Source of the DNA: Scatophagus argus
Lineage: Eukaryota > Chordata > Actinopteri > Scatophagidae
NCBI RefSeq assembly: GCF_020382885.2
Contig: NC_058501.1
Coordinates: 14,770,501 to 14,834,500 of the forward strand
Direction of reading: 5' to 3'
DNA length: 64,000 nt
Program-made: the position numbers and the translations under genes
Part shown: positions 1 to 20,540 of the stretch, piece after piece
Numbering within the stretch: position 1 is the first letter of the stretch
Layout: each line of letters starts with the position of its first letter
Notes under the pieces: model-generated
What the model was told of the DNA's origin: nothing
Database searches by the model: none
What the model saw: only the letters and a program-made list of their open reading frames with translations

Positions 1-497
1 TTGTTGTTAAAACCCTAAAGTGAATAAAACTAGATAAACCTTCCAGAACACTATCAGATACAGGGCACACAGTAACTTTTTTTTCTACCACCAAGAAAGT
101 TATTCACTCATAAAGAAAATGGCCAGATGTGTCTGTCTTTTGATTGCTGAATAACCTTTATTGCAGGAATTAAGCAAGGGCAACACAACAGCTTATAAAT
201 CATAAATCATAAGTCACCTCTTACTTTACCAGGAAGATGAGGCTGGATGGAGCATCATGCCAGTTAAAAATTTCAAGAAGGAGATCATCCTGGAAAGAGC
301 TATATTTCTCTAGTGTTTGTGCTGCACACAAGAGTCCTATTCTGGGGTTGCATTTGTCCTGTATGGAGTGTGGCCAGTCCCGTCATCAAGAGTCCCAGAA
401 TACTTTCTTTTTGTTTGAAGCCACTGCCAAATGGTCCTCAAGTGCGGCTGCAAATTAAATTTTATGTATGAATGGCTGAATCTAATTTTTTTTCCAG
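1..497 (+). other. Left-edge intronic DNA of tmem67
   Basis: No exon matching the early meckelin cysteine-rich region was recognised here, so this is read as intron upstream of the first visible exon at 498. The N-terminal exons (signal peptide and the first part of the cysteine-rich domain) should lie left of the window. Short ORFs on both strands show no family similarity I recognise. Confidence 0.6.
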
Positions 498-8061
<7,564 letters not shown>

Positions 8062-8215
8062 TATTTCCTGCAAAGTAATTGGTAGTTTCAGTGTTTGTTA
8101 AGTGACATTTCTCTTCTAGATGTTTACTGTTTTTTGTACTTTTCATTACACTGTATTTTCACTGCTTCTTCATGATGTAAATATAAGTTTTGTAAAGATT
8201 TTCATGTTTTTATTG

Positions 8216-8221
8216 ATTAAA
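8216..8221 (+). terminator. Poly(A) signal of tmem67
   Basis: ATTAAA lies about 155 bp after the tmem67 stop, followed by T-rich and GT-rich sequence. It is the nearest plausible cleavage signal, giving a short 3' UTR. Confidence 0.6.
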
Positions 8222-8239
8222 ATATTTTCCTATGTGTTT

Positions 8240-8930
8240 TGACAGTATTGTTTTGAGTGTTATTTTTGGATCATTTTAAGCGCAGCTGTTTATCTAAATG
8301 TATTATGACATAATGACATAGAAAATTAGGATATAGAAAATATGCAATATAAAGCAAAATATATGCTTGACGTAAAGGAAAGGTTCAAAGAGCGTGATGG
8401 CATATCCTGTGTGATTTTACAAATTTGTCATCTGTCAGAGGCTTTGACATTACACCAGTATACACATCCCTTTATCATTTCTGGGTTTATTTTGGAAATT
8501 TGCTAAACACTGAGCAAGACTGTTTTCTAGAAGTTCTGAATATTTATCTGACTTTTGCATATCTTTTTTTCATGTTTTATGAATTAGCCAAAACAGACTG
8601 CATGGTTGTTTTACGCATTAGTAATTACTCAGCTGCTTTTTCATGTATCAGGATGTAAACGTACATCAATAATGTGAGGAAAGAACAGTTTGAGTCGGCT
8701 TGAAACCGAAAGAAAGGACTAAACCACAATGTCAAAACCAAGGATTTTCTCTCCTTTTACCTGAGCTCGTAGCTTTTCATAGTTTCTGCAAAACTTGCAA
8801 TTAATTGAAATTATTATCTGTTTTTAAACCCACTGTATATTATAACCTATATTTCTTCAAATATCTCCTTGTGGGATAATAAAAAGTTCAAGCTCACCTC
8901 GCTGTAAAAAAGGCCTCATTCGCACGCATG
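8240..8930. other. Intergenic spacer tmem67-pdp1
   Basis: AT-rich DNA with no supported gene. The stretch around 8868-8895 (CTTGTGGGATAATAAA) resembles a LINE 3' tail. Otherwise nothing is seen. Confidence 0.6.
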
Positions 8931-8959
8931 GGACATGGACTGTATGTCAATGGTATGGA

Positions 8960-9063
8960 CCCCGGAGTGACATCATTGCGGCTGTCAGAGATGAGCCAAT
9001 CAGCGTTTACTTTGAGGTGCGGCGCTCTAGAATGATACAGAGCAGAGGGCTCGGTGCTCAGCC
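8960..9063 (+). promoter_or_regulatory. Probable pdp1 promoter and leader
   Basis: This is a GC-richer stretch just upstream of a clean first-exon donor at 9101. It holds a CRE-like TGACATCA (8968-8975) and a CCAAT box in GAGCCAATCAG (8995-9000). No TATA box is evident. The start site itself is not resolvable. Confidence 0.5.
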
Positions 9064-9099
9064 ATGAACTTTAATAACTTCTTCGCATCCATCGGCTAA
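9064..9099 (+). CDS. Small upstream ORF in the pdp1 leader
   Basis: ATG in the context GCCATGA opens an 11-codon frame (MNFNNFFASIG) that stops at TAA, one base before the exon donor TAAG|GTGAGT. The frame ends within exon 1, and the main pdp1 ATG is in the next exon at 11551. It could reduce or tune reinitiation at the main start. Whether the transcript includes it depends on the start site. Confidence 0.4.
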   Translation: MNFNNFFASIG

Positions 9100-9100
9100 G

Positions 9101-11537
9101 GTGAGTCAGGATTTTTTCTCTGAACTGACGCTTTTCGATAGTAAAGTTTTCAGCTGTAGGTCGTTTTGCCGACAGTTGATGGGTGTAATTAAAGCCAGAC
9201 ACCACTAGCAGTTCGTATTAGCATAATTGGCTGCACTGCTTGTTTGACTGAAGCAAGTCGTATCCATTGTAGAGCAAACGTTAACATTATGTGCTGTCAT
9301 ATCGTGGCATTGTTTTGTAACCTTTGCCCTGAGTGTGATGTTCTGTGCTGCAGATCCCGTGAACTGCTCTGGGGTTAGCTTGCGGTTTTCCTAACCTGCT
9401 TTTCTGCTAGCTAGCTAGCTAGGAGAGAAGCTAAGTTAGTGATGTCAACAAACATGGCAACTTTCTTGCAGAGCTCAGAGCTGGGACGAACCGTCTGTGG
9501 TCTGTTTGACTCATACACAGTTAGAATGTGGGAGGATGTTTAGCTTTCCAGCTTACTCCAACACAGCCGGGTCAGCTTGACCCTGAAACTCAATGACGCT
9601 GAAATGTTTGAGCAGCGTTGATTTTTACCCGAACTTGCTGCATCTTTCTCCACAACCAGACTGACTGAAGGATATTGAGCTCTGAGAAGCTGCACTTACT
9701 TAAACACTTAGGGCGTATTATGTGGAGAGACCGAGTCAGGATCCAGTTCACCAGGTCATGACCACGCAGAACATTTCTCAAGATCTAAATGTCAGGGCCG
9801 GCATTCTTGCTCAAGCTATTTTTAGTGGGGCGTGCTGGCCTTTCCATGGAGAAGAGAGCAGAGTTGCAGCTCAGACCAGTAAATGCTCTGATGGTGCCAT
9901 TTATTGATACACATTTGCTTGAGACTTCAGGTCAACACAAGTTAAACCGAGGGCGCAAAGTTACAGCGTGTCCTAGGTTTGACCGTCCCGTATTGAATGC
10001 ACATTGAACGGGATGTTCAAACAGAATGTGCATGCAAGATAAATAGTTGCCAGTTTGGGGTGCATCTTCCTGAAACCAACGCAGTCTGATGCAATAATAA
10101 TAAATAATGAATCCGACTTCCATGATTTCAAGTTCAAAGGTACAGTTCACCCCAAAAATCAAAAATATGTATTTGACTTGTAGTGTGATCTGTTCTTCTA
10201 ATCTAGATTGTTTTGGTGTGCACTGCTGACTTTTGGAGATATATTCTGATGAGAACATAACGGAACTAGAAGAAGCTACGCTATTGGTGTTCAAACAGCT
10301 AAAAAAAAAAATTACATTTGAAAACATTGTCTTTTTTCCATAAATCACGACCCAGTTACCTGAGATAATCCACAGACCTTGTTTTGAGCAGTTTCACATA
10401 AGAACTGTTTTCCTTCTGTATTACCACCAAAAGGAAGCAGGCATATGCTAGGCTAGCTAGCGGGGGCGCTCATGAGGTAGTGCAAAATGAATGGGTGTTT
10501 ATGGAGCTGTAGCCCCAAAATGTAACTTTAAAATAAGTTTCTTTATGTTTTCGGTTTAAGCAATAGGGACAATATATATAGTTCCAATAGATTAAATTTT
10601 TGCTGCTTTTTTATAATGAAATACCTTTCTGTATTATTTTATGTAAGTCTAGGTATCATTGCCCGACCAATCAGCATACATTAGCAGAATGCTAGCGCTT
10701 TATGGGCAAAACTGCCTGGCCATACAGTAGAGAGTTGTCTCTTTTCAATTCTGATATATAATCAATACTATATTTGCAAAAATCCAAATAAAATTTTGGC
10801 ATTTTTTTTGTCCAGAAATAGGTGTTAATAATTATTTTAGCCACTTAGCTCTATTAACTCCTGTTCGTTGAGGACTACCTTGCAAGTGCCCCCTAGGTGA
10901 TTTGCAGCCAATTTTTGGCACAATGGCACTAATTGGGAGTGAACAGGCTGTCCTTAAAAGGGTTGTGGCCCTTTGTGAAACTGGTTTTGAAAAGTTTTTA
11001 TTCAAATGAGTTTTTATTCAAATTTGAACACAAGTGTGAATGCATATCTACTGTGTTTCACCACATGGGAATGGAATTAAGTTTTGTCCCATGTTATCTT
11101 CAAAAGCCTACAGGGAGCACAGAAATGGAGTGGAAGTTTTTCAGAACAGTCAATCAACAACCAGTTTAAACCACTGATCTGATTTCATCTGAATTGCTCA
11201 CGGGCAAATATGCAATCAGTGACCAGCAGGGTTGGAGTGTGTGAAGGGCAAATACCAAAGACTGGGCAGTAAATAATTATTAAAGTGTCAGGATTTAACA
11301 TCAATGTTATTGTCTAATGTAGTGGGCAAAAGTTAGTGTATTTAGATGTCAAAGCCTTGCCTGCATTTGGTGTTTTGAGTAACTAATTTAAGGCCCTGAC
11401 ACTGTCAACCTGTCCTTTAGTTAAATCCATCTTCATAAAAGCACATCCAGCTGTTGCCCTCTGCCTACTGTACCTCTGAACTCTGTATGTATTCCTCTTC
11501 TACATCAGTCGTATTCTGTTTGTGTATGTGCCTGCAG
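9101..11537 (+). other. First intron of pdp1
   Basis: A 2.4 kb intron in the leader. The segment near 10440-10530 (GGGGGCGCTCATGAGG, then AAAATGAATGGG) looks like a dispersed fish repeat. No additional exon could be supported, although mammalian PDP1 is known to use alternative first exons. Confidence 0.5.
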
Positions 11538-11550
11538 TCCACCTTCAGCT

Positions 11551-14500
11551 ATGCCTGTGACATCTCAGCTGCTCAGGGGTTTGCCCCGTACCAAGGTCTT
11601 GGCCTCTAGTCTGTTGCCATACCAACAACACCAGTCCCAGCTAGGACCCATCACTCACCGACCTTCCTCAAGATGGCCTTCTCGTGTGTGGCAGAGCCAC
11701 CAGTATTCAAGAAGTTACCAGACAGCCTCAGTGCTGTGCAGTTATATCCTCACCCCCCCACAGGTCAATTCTATCCTGAAAGCCAACGAGTACAGCTTCA
11801 AGGTTTGTGGGGTCGTTCACACATACAGAAAACACATCCCTGCATTTGAGTTTTCATTTGCCGGTAATCATTTTTATATATGTTGTGGTTGTAGGTGCCA
11901 GAGTTTGATGGGAAGAATGTATCATCAGTGATGGGTTTTGAGAGTAATCAGCTACCAGCCAACGCTCCTATAGAAGACCGTCGCAGTGCAGCCACATGTC
12001 TGCAGACGAGAGGAATGCTACTGGGTGTGTTTGATGGTCATGCTGGCTGTGCCTGTGCTCAGGTAAAGGTGACTCCCTTATCACATGGTATTTGTCCAGG
12101 AATTCAGTAATAAGAATGTTGTTGCACAGTAAGTACCAGTGCAACAAAATGCATTTTAGCATCCAGCCAGATGTGTGAAGGGATGTCTGATTGAGATATA
12201 TACAAAAGAAACAAAACACTGTGCAGCTTTAATATGTCAGTAATACAAGCATTGTGATATACACTGTTGCACTGACATATTTTCATCTGGGATTTGTTTA
12301 AGTTTCCACCTGTGCTCCTCTCTGCCAGGCGCTTAGTGAGAGGTTGTTTTACTACATAGCAGTGTCTCTGCTACCACACGACACCCTGTGTGAACTCGAG
12401 GCAGCAGTGGAGTCTGGCAGGGCCCTCAGTCCCATCCTGCAGTGGCATAAACACCCCAACGACTACTTCAGCAGGGAGGCTCAGAACCTCTACTTCAACA
12501 GCCTACGAACATACTGGCAGGAGTTAATCGATCTCACCAGGTGAGGACAGGGAAACACAACAGAAGATACAGCAGTTCTCGAGCTGTACAACCTGTTTCC
12601 AGAGGGTCTTAACTGCTGTCCAGTTTTTTTGGCTATCAATTTAAACTGGACTTTCTGATGTCTTATTTTATCCTCATCTGTACCTTGTAGCGACATCCTG
12701 TCTGTTGTTTTGCCAGTAGTGCTGTTGCCAGTCTCTGTTCTTGACCTGTGACCTTCTCTATATCCGCTGAATACATATTGCTTTGTTTCTGTTTTCAGCC
12801 CAGGGGAAGTTCCAGACACCCGTGAGGCGTTGCTGAACGCCTTCAAGAGGCTTGACAATGACATCTCCCTGGAGGCTCAGGTGGGAACTGTCTGCTGTCT
12901 TTGAAAGAAACAGTGCTGCTCATTCTTCTAAAATCATGTTGTGTTAATGAGGAACTCAGATGTACTCCCTAAGACCCTGAGTTGGCTGAGTAAATCCTGT
13001 AACAGGACTTTTTACATCTGTCATTTTCATTGTGAGTTTTACTTTCATAGAGAAATAGGCCCTTGGACAATACAGCTGTGGATGAGTAGTCAAGCTGTCG
13101 AATCAGCTTCTGAATCCAAGTTTGGGTATCTTTGACTCAGCTTGACAAATAATCTAAGTCAAAACTTTGTGGCTGTCTATTCAATTAATTTGGACATACT
13201 TTCAGCATAGCACTACAATCCATTTAGACTAATCTTATGAGGCTTAATCTGCCACTTGGTTAACAGCTTTCTGTCTTGCTTGTCACTGTGCACTGTGACA
13301 TTATACAACACATAATTCATGGCATGCAGATTGTCTACCTGTGCCAGAAACCTACAACTAGATGACACTTTAAAATATGCTGCTCTGCATTATTGTTGTT
13401 ACTGGCTGAGTCTGAATCACTTTGCAAGTCATTAAATTTGGTCTGAGTGCAGGAACGTTCATTCACTCATTAGAATACATATTGAATATCACCTTTGCCC
13501 TTTGGCAGCTGTACAAAAAATGTGAGCATCCAAATTTAAACTTTTATGGATTTAAGAGGAGCTCCGGTGTCATTACCTCTCTGTGTAATTTAAACCATGT
13601 GCCATGTCCTCTCTGGATGCTCACAGTGTTATTTTGCCTTGCAGGTCGGCGACCCAAATGCTTTTCTGCACTACTGGGTCCTGAGAGTGGCCTTTTCTGG
13701 AGCAACGGCCTGCGTGGCTCACGTTGATGGTTCAGACCTGTATGCAGAATAAACACATGCACGCACATTCTTGTCAAAGTGTTACATAACTGGATCTTTA
13801 AACCAAACATATATTTCTCTGCCTTGCTCCTTCTCCTCGCTCTTTCCAAAGTTTCATAGCCAATGCAGGAGATGCTCGGGCAGTGTTGGGTGTTCAGGAG
13901 GAGGATGGTTCATTCAGCGCTCACACGCTCTCTAATGACCACAACGCGCAGAATGAGGAGGAGGTGGCTCGGATACGGGCTGAACACCCTCCGTCGGAGA
14001 GGAAGACGGTTATACGACAGGTACGGCACCTTTTAATTTGCTCAGTGTGGTTGTTGTTAACAGCATTCACTGAAAGGTCTTCCTGTCCTCTTCTTTATCA
14101 GGACCGGTTACTCGGCCTCCTCATGCCATTCCGTGCATTTGGGGATGTGAAGTTCAAGTGGAGTATTGATCTGCAGAGGCGTGTTTTGGAGTCTGGACCT
14201 GATCAGCTCCATGAAAACGAGCACACCAAGTTTATCCCTCCAAACTACCACACGCCACCTTACCTGACCGCTGAGCCCGAGATCACGTACCACAAACTGC
14301 GGCCACAGGATCGCTTCATGGTGAGAGAACAGGCACAGTTTCATCACATACAAATCTTCTCTGAATTGCTGAATTAATTGAGATGCAGGTGGCAATTCGC
14401 ATGTCTGTAACCAGGCTAGGAGGTTTCTACCTTCTACAAAATGTTACAAACACAATTACATAAACAGAGCAGTCTTTATTTAGAGAAATTGTCTAGCTTC

Positions 14501-15176
14501 AATGCTCATGATTGCTCATTGTATGCCTGGCCTTTTGATTTCTCTGGCTGTTTTGAAATGAGAACTCTATGACCTTTGCAGACAAAGGTTGTGTTTGTGA
14601 AGAAGGAATTAGCCTTTCACAATCTGTTCCCAGTGGCAAAATTTCCCAGAATTGGATATGAAGTATTTTGTAATTTACCTCGTTTAATCATCTCACACTA
14701 GGTATGACAGCGTCAGCGTTCGATGTGACGAACTTAGATCTCCTGATCTTTCAGTCATATGTGTTCTGATTCTAGCTCTCCTCTGTCTGTCCCTGCAGGT
14801 GATCGGCTCTGATGGCCTCTGGGAGACCCTCCACAGACAGGAAGTGGTTCGGATTGTGGGAGAGTATTTAACAGGGGTACACCAGCGCCAGCCCCTCAAA
14901 GTCGGAGGCTACAGGGTCACCCTGGGACAGATGCAAGGACTGCTAGAAGAGAGAAAGGCTCGTGTGTCTTCAGCTTTCGAGGACCAGAACTCAGCGACCC
15001 ACCTGATGCGCCACGCAGTAGGAAACAACGAGTTTGGCACAGTTGACCACGAGAGGCTGTCCAAAATGCTGTCGCTGCCCGAGGAGCTGGCTCGCATGTA
15101 CCGCGATGACATCACCATCATCATCGCTCAGTTCAACCCTCATGTGATTGGAGCACAGAGACAGGAAGGACAGTAA
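11551..15176 (+). CDS. pdp1: Pyruvate dehydrogenase phosphatase catalytic subunit 1
   Basis: PDP1 is the mitochondrial matrix PP2C-type phosphatase that dephosphorylates and reactivates the pyruvate dehydrogenase E1 alpha subunit. Coding exons are 11551-11802, 11895-12062, 12329-12540, 12799-12880, 13645-13739, 13852-14020, 14102-14320 and 14799-15176. They sum to 1575 nt, or 524 residues (human about 537). The first 70 or so residues are rich in R, S and Q with few acids, as expected of a mitochondrial presequence, and diverge from human. After LTPPQVNSILKANEYSFK the match is close. PP2C metal-binding motifs visible are IEDRRSA, VFDGHAGCACAQ (D near 131), SNDHNAQNEEE, PFRAFGDVKFKWS, SDGLWET and YRDDITIIIAQF. 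Human has ATDGLWET where this has GSDGLWET. The initiator ATG lies 13 bp into the second exon. Confidence 0.97.
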
Positions 15177-16658
15177 CTGAGTACTTTATATCTACACACA
15201 AGCACATTCTGTGGACAAATTTTTATATTTGTAAGCAGTGCAGATTGAGCTCCCGATGAAGTGAGAAGATGTCAGTTTAAAACTTGGATTGATTATATAA
15301 CATGTTTTTATGCTGCCAATATGCTCTTTCAACTGTTTCATACACACTTTTCTGGGTGGCTGTTACATACTGCTTTTTGTGCCAAAATATTCAACCTGCT
15401 GAAAGTCTGCTGAAAGACTCAGCAGGGTTGAAATGAAATTCCAAAGAGAGTGAAGGTTGGAACTTGACAAGTAAAAAGGCCTTTATTGATGCAGCACTGA
15501 CTCGACCTGCTTTTGACCTGATATGGGCTCTAACCGGGCTGTGCCATTGTAAAACCACACTCTCTTTCCCTGCTATCTGGTTTTGTTTTTGCATCTGTGA
15601 GGCTGATGTTACAACGTAACTGTTTGCATCTTTTTGGTTTTACTTCCTTTCATGTGTCATCGTATGATATATTCCTAGTACTGTTCGATTATACATACAC
15701 TTACATTGCAGTCTGTGAGGATTTGGATGTTGATGTTCTCTGCGTACTCCAGCATGCTGAGTTTGAAGTAATACTGCAACCTTAGGGTTGAGGGCTGATT
15801 TAGAGATTTAATGTGTTAACATCCGTGTTGGGTGCATCTGATGTGGATGTGAATACTCTGAAGTTGAAGCTGACACTTGAAGTTCATGGTGTAGTGGTTT
15901 CCATCCTGTGCAAGTCTCAGATGTCACAATTTTATATTATAGAGAAGAGAGAGAGAGAGGGAAGAATAATTCTGACCCACCAAATTTATTTATTTTCTCT
16001 GACTTTTGTAATGCTCAATACGTTTAACTTCAGTCACGACGAAAATGGTGGGAACCACTGAGCTAGTGATCATTTTCATTTGAAATCCGACAAGTTGGAG
16101 TACAAAAATTTATAGTCTGCAAAGTCTAACAAGACGTTAACTTGTTCTGTGCACCACTGCAGGTAGCCTGATTGTGCACCGGGCTTTCCTGTGACACCAT
16201 GACTGTTATTGTGGTACTTCTTAACTGTTTATTGAATCTCTGAGCCGACACATTGACTCAGCTCCACCGCGGTCGTCACATCTGTGAAGTAGTTTGTAGT
16301 TCTTTTTCGAGCCGTGTGGGGTTAGAGAGCATGTGTGTTATAAGTCTCATGTCATTTTTTTTCTTTCTTTTTAACCTGTCATTAGCATTGTGTTTAACAG
16401 TTTGTTACAGTTAGAGATTTTATTATCCACTACGGACATTCTCTCGTTACTCTCCAGTTAAACACTATTAACATGGACGTGGCTTCGTCTTCAAGTGTAT
16501 TTAAGCCTGAATGAATGAGGAGAATGTAAATTTGAAAGAAGGTGGTTGATTATTAAAGATTATTTATTCAGCTTTAGCAGCATGTTACATGTCTTTATTT
16601 ACAGTTTTATGTATAAATTGTAACTTATGTGGGTTAAGTTTTGTATACGGAATGGTTT
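15177..16658 (+). other. 3' untranslated region of pdp1
   Basis: About 1.5 kb with no credible further coding sequence, leading to a strong AATAAA at 16659. Short ORFs here have no recognised domain. Confidence 0.6.
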
Positions 16659-16664
16659 AATAAA
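16659..16664 (+). terminator. Poly(A) signal of pdp1
   Basis: AATAAA within GGTTTAATAAAACACC, about 1.48 kb after the pdp1 stop and at the end of the AT-rich 3' region. Confidence 0.6.
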
Positions 16665-16699
16665 ACACCAAATACACGCCGCTTGGTACTGTGTTCTGT

Positions 16700-19600
16700 G
16701 TTGACACAAGCTGGCCAGCGGTGAACAGGCTGTTCCGCCCCTGAATGCAGCAGGTCGTCCTACTAACCCGCAACAACGTGGAAGGTCAGTGTGTCTCAGG
16801 TTGTGACAGAAAGTGTGACAGAAACTGCAACTGTGGGCAAGTACTGCACTTGAGTAAAAGTTTGAGGTATGTGTATTTCAGTTTCCCCTGCTTTATGGTG
16901 AGATGAATTCTACTTTTGACCTCATAGATTTAGTTAATACTTTCCATATTTTTTTTTAGAAATGTCAAAATATGACAAATTGTGAGAGATTAGGTAGATT
17001 AAACTACCAAACAGTATTTACGATTTGAGTTTAAAGAATTTGTGTGTGAAAAAAAGGATTTGTTGTTGTTTTCATATTTCCTGGTTGGAACTTCTCAAAT
17101 GTGAGGATTTGCTCTTTTTGTTCTAAATTATATCCAAAACTGACTAATGTTAGGCTCCAAGAAAATGAGATGGTAATTTCTCACTGGTTTCTGAATTTTT
17201 ACAAACCAAAAAAGTCTATCAGACACAATGAGATTAATCCATAATAAAAAACAGTCCTGAGCATAAAATAGTTGAGGTCCACCTCAACCTGCTGGAACAG
17301 AACAGCACTGTTTAAACACTGATACATTTCTATTAACAATCTAATGGGGACACGACTGCACTGAGTACTATTATTTTTGATAGTACACATTCTTGGTAAT
17401 GCTAACATACATTTACCCTAGTAGCAAACTTTAACAGTGTGATATTTCCACTGTAAGAGTAGTTTAAGAGTACTTCCTCCTCCACTGGCACAGATGTTTA
17501 ATCCACGCAGATATTTTCATGAGACAGTCAGTTAACCACCACTAGATGAGGCTGCAGCATCAAACCAACCAGACCAACCAGAGAGAGAAGGTTAAACTAA
17601 GCCATCATGAACTTTTCCTCTTTTCCTCCATAACAAAACATTTCTGATAAATCAATAAATAATGATAAGAATAATAATAATTGTTAGTGGAATAATGACG
17701 ACATGTCACGACAAACATTAAGCTTTATACTTGTTCATAGATCAGCTCTGTACATTTCACCTTAATATACACTTAAAAATTTGTGCTTATATTTGCATAC
17801 AACTAAATTATACAGTGTTATATTTGAAATATATCAAATGTTTATACAGTGCTCATAAATAAATAACAAATATATAAAAATAAATATCAACAATAATATA
17901 ATAAATCTAAATAATTAAAAATGAATATCAACAACAATTTCCTGTGGGATCAATAAAGTTCTCATCTTATCTAATAGTGGAATTAAAAATTAAGTGTTTA
18001 AAGTATTTTACTCTTTTACTGTTTCATTTTATTTTTTTTTCAGTGTCTTCATTGTGTTATTTGTTTATTTCTTGATTTATTTTTTGAGGCAGATATATAA
18101 TCATTTATTAGGTTAGTTTGTCCAGGACACACATAAAAAGATTTATTGAGAACATAAATTATCTGGTTTCCCAACAAGCTATCGCTTCTTTTGAACAAGA
18201 CCTTCACCACCATCACCACAGCTGATCTCCCGGGGGCCGAACGGGCTCAGATGGAAGTTATTCTGAAAACATAAAGTACTTACAGACATCAGCTGCTAAA
18301 TTCAAACTATTACAGTAATACTGGTTGTACAGGAGAAAATGACCTTGTAATTTTTTTGTCTATTGCAGCCGACAGTTTGTGATGGATCTGCTGCTGTTGA
18401 TAATACCCTGCCTTTATTAAATATTTTTATTTACTATAATTATACACATTTCCTGAGAGGATATTTAAGTCTGAATTAAGTTCTTTTTTGGTAATAAGTG
18501 AAAATGTTGGCCTTTTTTTCCCTCACTTTTTCTGTAGTATCTTAAGGTGTTAAGGAGGTTTAACGGTAAACCACCATCTCTCTCACACTGTCACACAGTA
18601 AACATCCAGAACAAGGTGTTTATATTCAGACAGTTTCATACTGGAAATAAACATCTCAACATTTTGGTCAGTTGCGTGCCTCATTTCCGCTGCTGGGCAG
18701 ATGTTTTTCTAGGTCTTGCTCATAAAAGCAGACTGAGTGACTTTTGCTTATAGAATTTTGTGGGATCAAGACGCCGGATGTGTAATAATAAACATCCCAT
18801 GTAAACAATATTACAGCAGAGGAAGACTCAGCTCACCGAATTCATTTGTAGTTAACCCGCACTGGATGCAGTCACAATGTGTCGGGATCCTGACATTTAG
18901 AGAACACTGTGTCATATTAGTTGATATATTTGTTTTTATCCCCACAGAATAAGACAGCATTTTAAAAGTGACATACTTTTATGTATGTCACTAAATAAGA
19001 GGAAGTTTCTCTTCTCCTGCAGTGAACTTCAGTTTGGAGGTCTGCCATAAAGTTAACCTCAGTGAAAAAAGGCAGTTGAGCAGAAAATAAGAGAAATATC
19101 TCACAAAAATCTAAACATAAAATGGATGTTATATACACATATACACTGGTGAAAGACTTTAATAAAATGCAGTGTACAACTGACTGACTGTTTAGGTTTT
19201 AAGGTGGGATAATTTTTTTGTTTCTTAAAAGTATAAGTAACTATTTTCACCCTCAATATTTTTATTTATCTGAGCTTTTATCTCTTTGCATACATCATAC
19301 TAATGTGACTCAGATCTTTGCCAGCTGTTCAGCTGTTGTGGCCACTCGTTTGCATTACTGGTGCTGCCTTGGTATGTTGAAAAGCACTGAAAAAAATCAC
19401 CACACGTGTTCATCTTTTTGGGGAATTTTTATAGGATGCAACAGGTTAACATGCTCCTAACTCAACATACTTACTGTATATAATAAATGTTGGTTTTCTG
19501 ACACCTTTTTGACTTAACCTTTAAATATGCAATACAGGCTGGGGTCAGATGGCATTCTTATTGATTACTGTTGATTATGGAGGTGAAATGTCATCATGTT

Positions 19601-20534
19601 TGCTTAGTATATCTATATAAGGATAGAAGGGCTCCCGAGAGCAGTTTGCAGGGACAAAAACAATCTGCGTGGTGAGGTTGACGATTGATATCCAGAGGTA
19701 GTCGGCTCATCCATCACACAGTTTACTCTCCCTGTCTTTCCTCCACCTCTTCTCTTCTGTCCCTCAACCTTGCAACTTCTCCCACCACTTCTCCAGCTCT
19801 CCTCTGTGTGCGTGTGTGTGTGTGTGAGTGTACGCTGTTGTGGAAAGTGTTGCCGGGATACAGGCGAAGAGAGAGTGCAGACATAAACACTGGAGAAGCT
19901 CCATGTTGGGTTTGTCATTTTGAAGCTGTAGAGCTCAGTCAGCTCCTATGCCTCATCTGACACTGCTCACTTTGGCTTTTGGAAGCATTTAATGACACCT
20001 CAAACACACACACACACACACTGAGTTACTCACAAACGTGACACGTGGATTGGAAGGATAACGAATGGTCATGGTGGAACATGTGGCAGGCACATTCGAC
20101 TCTCACATGCGTGTGACTATGTTTTGTGTGTGTGTGTATTGCAGCCTCTTTGTGCTAAATAAAAGCCCACAATCATGCCATCCTCCTTTCAGTAACGCTA
20201 GCAATCTGCCGCTCATCTCCCACTGTCTAAGAGATGACTCAGAGCATCACTGCTTGTAGCAGCACTGTGGCCTTGGCTGCCTGGGGAGGGAGGGTGAGAA
20301 AAAAGAAGGATGCAACGGGACTGACAGTAATCACAGAGTAAGGAAAGTGAAGAACTGAGGGCTACCTGAAGAAAGAGAGAGAGAGAGAATAGAGAGTATC
20401 AAGCTGAGCTGCGGATGCTCGTGTCTTATGTGGATGATCACCTGCAGCACCACGCGTCTGCCCTGACATGCGCATCACACAGACAAACACACACAGTGAC
20501 AATATGAAAACCAAACTGGATCCCAGTTTCTTTG
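16700..20534. other. Gene-free spacer between pdp1 and cdh17
   Basis: No exon chain or recognised protein was found on either strand. It holds a LINE-tail-like GGGATCAATAAAG (about 17945-17960) and CA/GT runs near 19809-19827, 19995-20018 and 20125-20140. pdp1 and cdh17 are convergent here, so this spacer separates two 3' ends. Confidence 0.6.
16827..17487. repeat. Dispersed AAGTAC-type non-autonomous element (copy 1)
   Basis: The left end carries GTACTGCACTTGAGTAAAAG and the right end GAGTACTTCCTCCTCCACTG. They resemble the two ends of a widespread fish element whose termini read roughly CAGTGGTGGAAAGTA and are rich in AAGTAC blocks. Similar ends bound 31158-31597 and 56879-57242. It is probably a hAT-like non-autonomous transposon, by memory of such ends. 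The middle is diverged. Confidence 0.4.
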
Positions 20535-20540
20535 TTTATT
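20535..20540 (-). terminator. Candidate poly(A) signal of cdh17
   Basis: TTTATT on the plus strand (AATAAA on minus), about 660 bp beyond the cdh17 stop. It is the first perfect hexamer I found downstream. The 3' UTR would contain the GT repeat at about 21150-21195. Confidence 0.35.
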
